Assembly: GCA_028565635.1 (NCBI GenBank)
Contig: JAOXYB010053301.1
Coordinates: forward strand, 1 to 11,422
DNA from: Phoronis ovalis
Lineage: Eukaryota; Phoronida; Phoronidae
Direction of reading: 5' to 3'
Length of the DNA: 11,422 nucleotides
The notes beneath the pieces are model-generated. The model was given only the letters and a program-made list of their open reading frames with translations, did not search any database and was not told the origin of the DNA. Below are positions 9,001 to 11,422 of the stretch, in pieces. The position numbers and the translations under genes were made by a program. Each line of letters begins with the position of its first letter. Position 1 is the first letter of the stretch.

Positions 9001-10006
9001 CGTATTGAAAAATATTTGGAATTCTATCTAGAATTGCATACATGACACTCACATTAGTTCATCTAATTAAAAAATATATCCACAATTTTTTCCGCTAAAA
9101 CTTTAAAATTATATAAGCAGGGTGTATATGTTCCTTTTATATACTATATGCTACCACCGTATGTCGCCATTTGCAGATTTAACAGTTTTTATAAAATATG
9201 TATTTATTTTTTTCAGACAAACAAATTTTCCGAATTTCACAAAGATGATGATGCGCTTTCTCATTTTGAAAAGTGTATAGGTTTCAGGACTCACCATATG
9301 GAAATACGGGGTATTTACCAGATTCTTCCAATCATCAAATACCGTGATTGTTTACAACTCGTCCAATTAGCTTGTGAACAGGCAAACGTAAGCTATAAGA
9401 GTCACCAAAAGCGTTCGTATGAGTGGAGAAACAGTTAAATATGTAAATCAAAGGGATCCTGAAGTAAAAGTAATTCATTTGGTTCGCGACCCACGAGGGA
9501 CATATTTATCGCGCCAACATGTTGGAGTTGGATTTTTAGGAACACCAGAGTTAGAGAAATTTAATGTATCTCAATATGCTGCGTGGATGTGTGATATATT
9601 TTTACAAAATATGCAACCCGTTGAAGGGATATCTAAAGATGATTTTATAACTATACGGTACGAAGACATTGCAGAAGAGCCTTTAGCAATGAGTGAGGGA
9701 ATGTTTGAATTTGCGAACATCCCCTATGTAAATGAGGTTAAGCACTGGGTTTATAATTCTACACACAGTTATAAAGAAAAAGAAGGTAGTATGATCATGC
9801 AGAAAATAAATTCTACTGCTACAGCTTTTGCATGGACGAGACGTATGAAATTTAACGATGTTCGGGCAATTGATAATTCGTGCCAGGAATTCTACAAGAC
9901 AGTCGGATATATCTCTGTAACTGACGATAGTAAACTTGCTGACGTTAATTTTCGCCCTATAACTAAATCATCTAATGTCTATAGCACTAATTACTTTGAT
10001 CATTAA
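3042..10006 (+). CDS. WSC-domain carbohydrate sulfotransferase, seven exons, one apparent frameshift
   Basis: This spliced gene is predicted to encode a type II Golgi membrane enzyme that transfers sulfate from PAPS to a glycan. The coding sequence joins 3042-3063, 3688-3837, 5310-5542, 6266-6395, 6720-6885, 8207-8306 and 9217-10006, giving about 529 residues once one extra base near 9391 is skipped. In order I see a cytosolic tail (1-11), a hydrophobic signal anchor (about 12-32), a stem (33-90), a WSC domain (about 91-177) with eight cysteines (95, 119, 123, 140, 142, 155, 159, 167), and a sulfotransferase domain (about 194-500). That domain has a 5'-PSB loop QRVGSSFTGE (201-210) and a 3'-PB motif HLVRDPRGTYLSR (354-366). 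NxS/T sites lie at 383, 447 and 465. Vertebrate WSCD1/2 combine the same domains but carry two WSC repeats, against one here. The substrate cannot be read from sequence. The frameshift means this copy may be a pseudogene. Confidence 0.87.
3064..3687 (+). other. Intron 1
   Basis: The intron runs from GTGAGT to TTTATAG, in phase 1. I see no coding sequence in it. On the minus strand it holds CTAGATGGCAGC (3446-3457), which resembles the core of the CTCF motif. Confidence 0.72.
3688..3837 (+). CDS. Exon 2: signal anchor and start of stem
   Basis: The acceptor is TTTATAG| and the donor is G|GTAGGA, both phase 1. The exon gives residues 8-58. It opens with basic RVRR, then a stretch of about 21 hydrophobic residues (LQIFLILLISSVLSMLATIS) and then a polar segment. 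This is a typical uncleaved Golgi signal anchor with a luminal stem. The frame is open throughout and too short to stand out as an ORF by itself. It is supported by phase agreement on both sides. Confidence 0.8.
3838..5309 (+). other. Intron 2, with one short perfect hairpin
   Basis: This is the longest intron, from GTAGGA to TTTTTTAG in phase 1. It is AT-rich with no convincing exon on either strand; a 63-codon minus-strand open frame at 4539-4730 has no recognisable content. A perfect 10-bp hairpin with a 5-base loop lies at 4759-4783. Confidence 0.75.
4759..4783. repeat. Perfect 10-bp hairpin in intron 2
   Basis: TACCAATTGC is followed by ATGTA and then by the exact reverse complement GCAATTGGTA. 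It could be a tiny inverted-repeat relic or a chance palindrome. No target-site duplication or longer arm was seen. Confidence 0.6.
5310..5542 (+). CDS. Exon 3: stem and first half of WSC domain
   Basis: The exon starts after CTTTTTTAG (phase 1) and ends at AAG|GTTCGT (phase 0), giving residues 58-135. It holds the luminal stem and the WSC start YALGCWLD, then MTPWKCMEHC and AYAGIK, which match the family pattern of GC, then C-x3-C, then an aromatic-AG segment. The donor is weak, with TTC in place of the usual AAG after GT. It is nevertheless fixed by the correct spacing to the CWCG motif in exon 4. Confidence 0.9.
5543..6265 (+). other. Intron 3
   Basis: The intron runs from GTTCGT to TTTACAG, in phase 0, and splits the WSC domain in the middle. 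It contains a short alternating GC run (about 6182-6191) and small inverted repeats such as GAGAAAGGCTTTTCTC near 5982. I saw no gene or clear mobile element. Confidence 0.82.
6266..6395 (+). CDS. Exon 4: second half of WSC domain
   Basis: The acceptor is TTTTACAG| (phase 0) and the donor is G|GTAAAA (phase 1), giving residues 136-178. It reads NRNQCWCGD, then DGCNLPCPGDN, LLCGGD and LSVYLA. These are the canonical second-half WSC landmarks, including CxCG, CxxxCPG and CGG. With exon 3, all eight conserved cysteines are present, so a folded disulfide-bonded luminal domain is expected. WSC domains are thought to bind carbohydrate. Confidence 0.92.
6396..6719 (+). other. Intron 4
   Basis: This short phase-1 intron runs from GTAAAA to TTTCAAG. 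It separates the WSC domain from the sulfotransferase domain, as expected if the domains were joined by exon shuffling. Nothing else is visible in it. Confidence 0.82.
6720..6885 (+). CDS. Exon 5: start of sulfotransferase domain with 5'-PSB loop
   Basis: The acceptor is TTTCAAG| (phase 1) and the donor is AA|GTAAGT (phase 2), giving residues 179-234. After a short linker containing EWCQPPRK comes the strand-loop-helix VAIMAYQRVGSSFTGEIF. This corresponds to the 5'-phosphosulfate-binding loop (RxGSxxxGE-like) of carbohydrate sulfotransferases. The basic residue that normally sits at the loop start is Arg202. FYTYELLW follows, matching the family segment usually read as FYxxEPLxx, with Leu in place of the common Pro. 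Confidence 0.92.
7068..7210. mobile_element. Short MITE-like element with about 22-bp terminal inverted repeats
   Basis: The left end CCAGGGGTGGGTTTCTCGAA pairs with the right end, whose reverse complement is CCAGAGGTGGGTTTCTGAAA. There is one mismatch and one indel over about 22 bases. The interior is AT-rich, with repeated TAAGTTTA/TTTAGACT words, and has no ORF. The size and structure fit a non-autonomous DNA transposon. I cannot define a target-site duplication with confidence, so the superfamily is open. Confidence 0.65.
7628..7835. repeat. 52-bp minisatellite, four copies
   Basis: Units start at 7628, 7680, 7732 and 7784 at an exact 52-base spacing, and a fifth begins at 7836 but diverges after CAACTT. 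The last three are almost identical and the first differs (TATTTGTGG for TGGTTGTGG). The near-perfect array suggests recent expansion, and copy number probably varies between individuals. Confidence 0.95.
8207..8306 (+). CDS. Exon 6: sulfotransferase helical segment
   Basis: The acceptor is TTTTCAG| (phase 2) and the donor is CAG|GTTAGT (phase 0), giving residues 235-267. The peptide includes WPERSAKFIEQLLNC and LVQIAMLFQ. It carries no diagnostic motif, but its length, open frame and phase fit between exons 5 and 7. Sulfotransferases have a variable helical region at this point. Confidence 0.82.
8307..9216 (+). other. Intron 6
   Basis: The intron runs from GTTAGT to a good pyrimidine tract and CAG, in phase 0. 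It is AT-rich. I saw no repeat, RNA gene or coding sequence in it. Confidence 0.8.
9217..10006 (+). CDS. Exon 7: rest of catalytic domain, 3'-PB motif and stop
   Basis: The acceptor is TTTTTTTCAG| (phase 0). The first part (9217 to about 9390) reads TNKFSEFHKDD, then LPIIKYRDCLQLVQLACEQANV. Reading then has to move on by one base. From 9392 the frame gives AIRVTKSVRMSGETVKYV, then VIHLVRDPRGTYLSR (the 3'-phosphate-binding motif), RYEDI, a WTRRM segment and IDNSCQEFYKTVGY, which is a typical C-terminal end of this family. The stop is TAA at 10004-10006. If the first frame is kept, translation stops at 9436-9438 and the 3'-PB is lost. Confidence 0.88.
9388..9438 (+). other. Frame break inside the sulfotransferase exon
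   Basis: The upstream frame runs into TAA at 9436-9438. The downstream frame is closed by TAA at 9389-9391. The switch must therefore lie between 9391 and 9435. Similarity to the family (TKSVRMS preceding the 3'-PB strand) places it at the 5' edge, near A9391. One surplus base explains everything. The GTAAGC here resembles a splice donor, but any intron ending before the required TKSVR codons would be only about a dozen bases long, too short to be credible. Confidence 0.8.
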
Positions 10007-10129
10007 TGAGTCGTGTTTTTAATATTTAATTTAATCTTTGTGAATTTACAGTATTTGCTCAATTAAATTAGATTTAAACCTGTACAAAGACGACTATAGA
10101 TAACAGCGTACGTATACCGTCAGTTGCAA

Positions 10130-10213
10130 CACGTTAATTTCGCGCCGTCAAGAGCATGACGTTAATTTCGCTCCAGCAGTTATATGACGTTAATTTCGCG
10201 CCATTAACAATGC
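10130..10213. repeat. Three spaced copies of a 17-bp word also found in the coding exon
   Basis: ACGTTAATTTCGCGCC or a one-base variant begins at 10131, 10159 and 10197, with spacings of 28 and 38. The last two are preceded by TG. A near-identical word, TGACGTTAATTTTCGCCC, lies in the coding part of exon 7 at 9940-9957. Confidence 0.8.
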
Positions 10214-10469
10214 GTGTTTTTTATATCATTGTGATTTATTAGTAATAGACAAGGTAAATATATAGACTAACTATAAAAGATGACATTTTTGGGATGCCTG
10301 TGACTTAACAAGGAATTTATTTCATTTCCATTATTAATTTGTATTTGTTGAACTAAAATGTTGTATGCTAAGATTTGTTACCAAATTTCTTACCGTCCGA
10401 CATTTAGAAAGTCCTTAATCAAAATCATAAATTAGAGGCTGATGAAGACCATAATACTGATTCTATTGG

Positions 10470-10475
10470 AATAAA
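10470..10475 (+). terminator. Candidate poly(A) signal AATAAA
   Basis: A canonical hexamer about 465 bases after the stop codon, followed by a T/G-rich stretch near 10497-10520. The closer ATTAAA at 10062 is an alternative. Confidence 0.35.
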
Positions 10476-10664
10476 GGCGTTCACCTAAATATGATTTCAG
10501 TGTATGTACGTTTTGTCTGATATTAAAACATAATTAAGATTTACAGACTATGAAGTGTATTTTAAAAAGAAACTATTGATGAACAGTGAGTATCTCGAGG
10601 AGTATCTACACAAACAAAACGTTTGTGTAAACATATAATAAAAAAGCAAGCAAATGTTCTATGG

Positions 10665-10830
10665 CTCCAGGGCCGTCAGACACTTTTTCAAAAGGGGGTG
10701 CGTTTGTAGTAAATTGTGTCTCGGACCAGGACTGCCGGAGGCAGCTCGCACGTGGTGAAGCTGCATGCAGAGGGTGTCCCCTTCCGTAATCGCCGTGGGA
10801 TTCAGGGACCGTTTAAGGGCCATTTTTTTT
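10665..10830. repeat. GC-rich patch, probably a dispersed-repeat fragment
   Basis: The patch stands out from its AT-rich surroundings. It includes CTCCAGGGCCGTCAGAC, GGGGGTGCG, GTGTCCCCTTCCG and GGGCC followed by T8. A short GCAGCT...AGCTGC inverted repeat lies within it. No long ORF or terminal repeat defines its ends. The style resembles interspersed repeats of marine invertebrates, but I cannot name the family. Confidence 0.4.
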
Positions 10831-11422
10831 AATGAATGTTATACAATGTATCCTCCATTTTGGGCATAAAATCATCTTTCTAAATTGACTATAAAATCAT
10901 AATTTGAACATTGTTTTAAAATATTATATGGTGCAAAATAAAAATTCAGTATTGCATGTAATGTAGAGACCATCAATATGACATTTTTAAAAATTAGAAT
11001 ACATTTTGTTTGTCTGATCCTCGTGAATTAGACGGATAGAAATAAAAAAGGGGTTCAAGAAACAAATCGAGCGCATCTATACCTAACAGAAGTATTACAT
11101 TTATTTTGATTGCACAATTGTACCAGCACGTAGAAAACATTTCAAACCTACTTATAAATATAAGTATACATGTATAATCATTACAAATACAGTGTTCCTC
11201 AGCAACAAGGCAAAGTTTACTTATCAATCTAATCAATGTGAATACGGTGTACATAAAAAACAACAAGAGGCGAACTTGAAAGATATTAAGCTGACTACAG
11301 GGCCACAGTTTTGATCAAGCTCGTGTGATCGGAAATAAATGCACTAAGTTTTAGAATGTGTTACTCAAAGAATTTTGGTTAATAAATAGAAAATGAGGCA
11401 TCAAAATAAATGTAATGGTATC
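10831..11422. other. Intergenic, nothing assigned
   Basis: AT-rich to the window end. A 90-codon minus-strand frame at 10994-11266 is rich in hydrophobic and cysteine residues but shows no domain or neighbour support. It is probably a chance ORF. Confidence 0.5.

Larger units (their letters stand above)
10007..10660 (+). other. 3' flank and probable 3' UTR
   Basis: AT-rich. Candidate polyadenylation signals are ATTAAA at 10062-10067 and AATAAA at 10470-10475. I cannot tell which is used. If the distal one is used, the 17-bp repeats at 10130-10213 would be transcribed in the 3' UTR. Confidence 0.45.

Noticed and set aside
9388-9411. A micro-intron starting at GTAAGC to restore the frame
   Set aside because: The nearest AG that keeps the TKSVRM coding segment would give an intron of about 12 bases, and longer choices delete conserved residues. 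Introns that short are not credible in animals.
9419-10006. A separate 195-residue protein starting at the internal ATG
   Set aside because: It begins in the middle of the sulfotransferase fold, just before the 3'-PB strand, and lacks the 5'-PSB. The conserved TKSVR lies upstream of the ATG in the same frame, so this is the second half of one gene.
10994-11266. 90-codon minus-strand ORF as a gene
   Set aside because: It has no recognisable domain, lies in AT-rich DNA, and has no promoter or splice support. The composition fits a chance open frame.
1-11422. Bacterial-type system (operon, CRISPR array, defence island)
   Set aside because: The only clear gene is intron-containing and eukaryotic. 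The direct repeats are a minisatellite without CRISPR-like unique spacers, and no adjacent prokaryotic genes exist.
1-11422. tRNA or rRNA genes
   Set aside because: I looked for GGTTCGAATCC-like T-loops and paired acceptor stems by eye and found none that fold.

Overview
The window looks like AT-rich nuclear DNA from an invertebrate animal. The evidence is one gene split into seven exons by GT-AG introns, long non-coding stretches, non-autonomous inverted-repeat transposons and a minisatellite. The gene is a WSC-domain carbohydrate sulfotransferase. From general knowledge, such genes occur in many copies in molluscs, so a bivalve or another lophotrochozoan is my best guess. That placement is inference, because nothing in the window is a species marker.

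Layout. Bases 1-2950 are intergenic. They hold a 31-bp tandem duplication at the window edge, a degenerate GCGAGCAGC repeat array around a poly-T stretch (592-847), a 944-bp fold-back element with a TA target-site duplication (1381-2324), and a 58-codon minus-strand ORF (2581-2757) that may be a retroelement remnant or an orphan exon. A TATA box (2969-2978) sits about 70 bases before the ATG of the main gene. The gene runs on the + strand from 3042 to 10006. Its exons are 3042-3063, 3688-3837, 5310-5542, 6266-6395, 6720-6885, 8207-8306 and 9217-10006. All splice phases agree. The introns contain a 143-bp MITE, a 52-bp minisatellite and a few small hairpins. Bases 10007-11422 hold no convincing gene, only a short GACGTTAATTTCGC repeat cluster, candidate poly(A) signals and a GC-rich repeat-like patch.

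The predicted protein is about 529 residues. It has a short cytosolic N-terminus, a signal anchor, a stem, one WSC domain with all eight cysteines, and a PAPS-dependent sulfotransferase domain with recognisable 5'-PSB and 3'-PB motifs. This is the layout of a type II Golgi enzyme that sulfates glycans.

The notable problem is in the last exon. The reading frame shifts by one base near 9391, between the two halves of the catalytic domain. Everything else is intact, so this is either a one-base sequence or assembly error or a recently inactivated gene copy.

I found no defence system, CRISPR array, operon, tRNA or rRNA gene. The most worthwhile follow-ups are the frameshift, the fold-back element with its stray outer copy of an arm segment, the coding-derived 17-mer cluster just past the stop codon, and the small minus-strand ORF.
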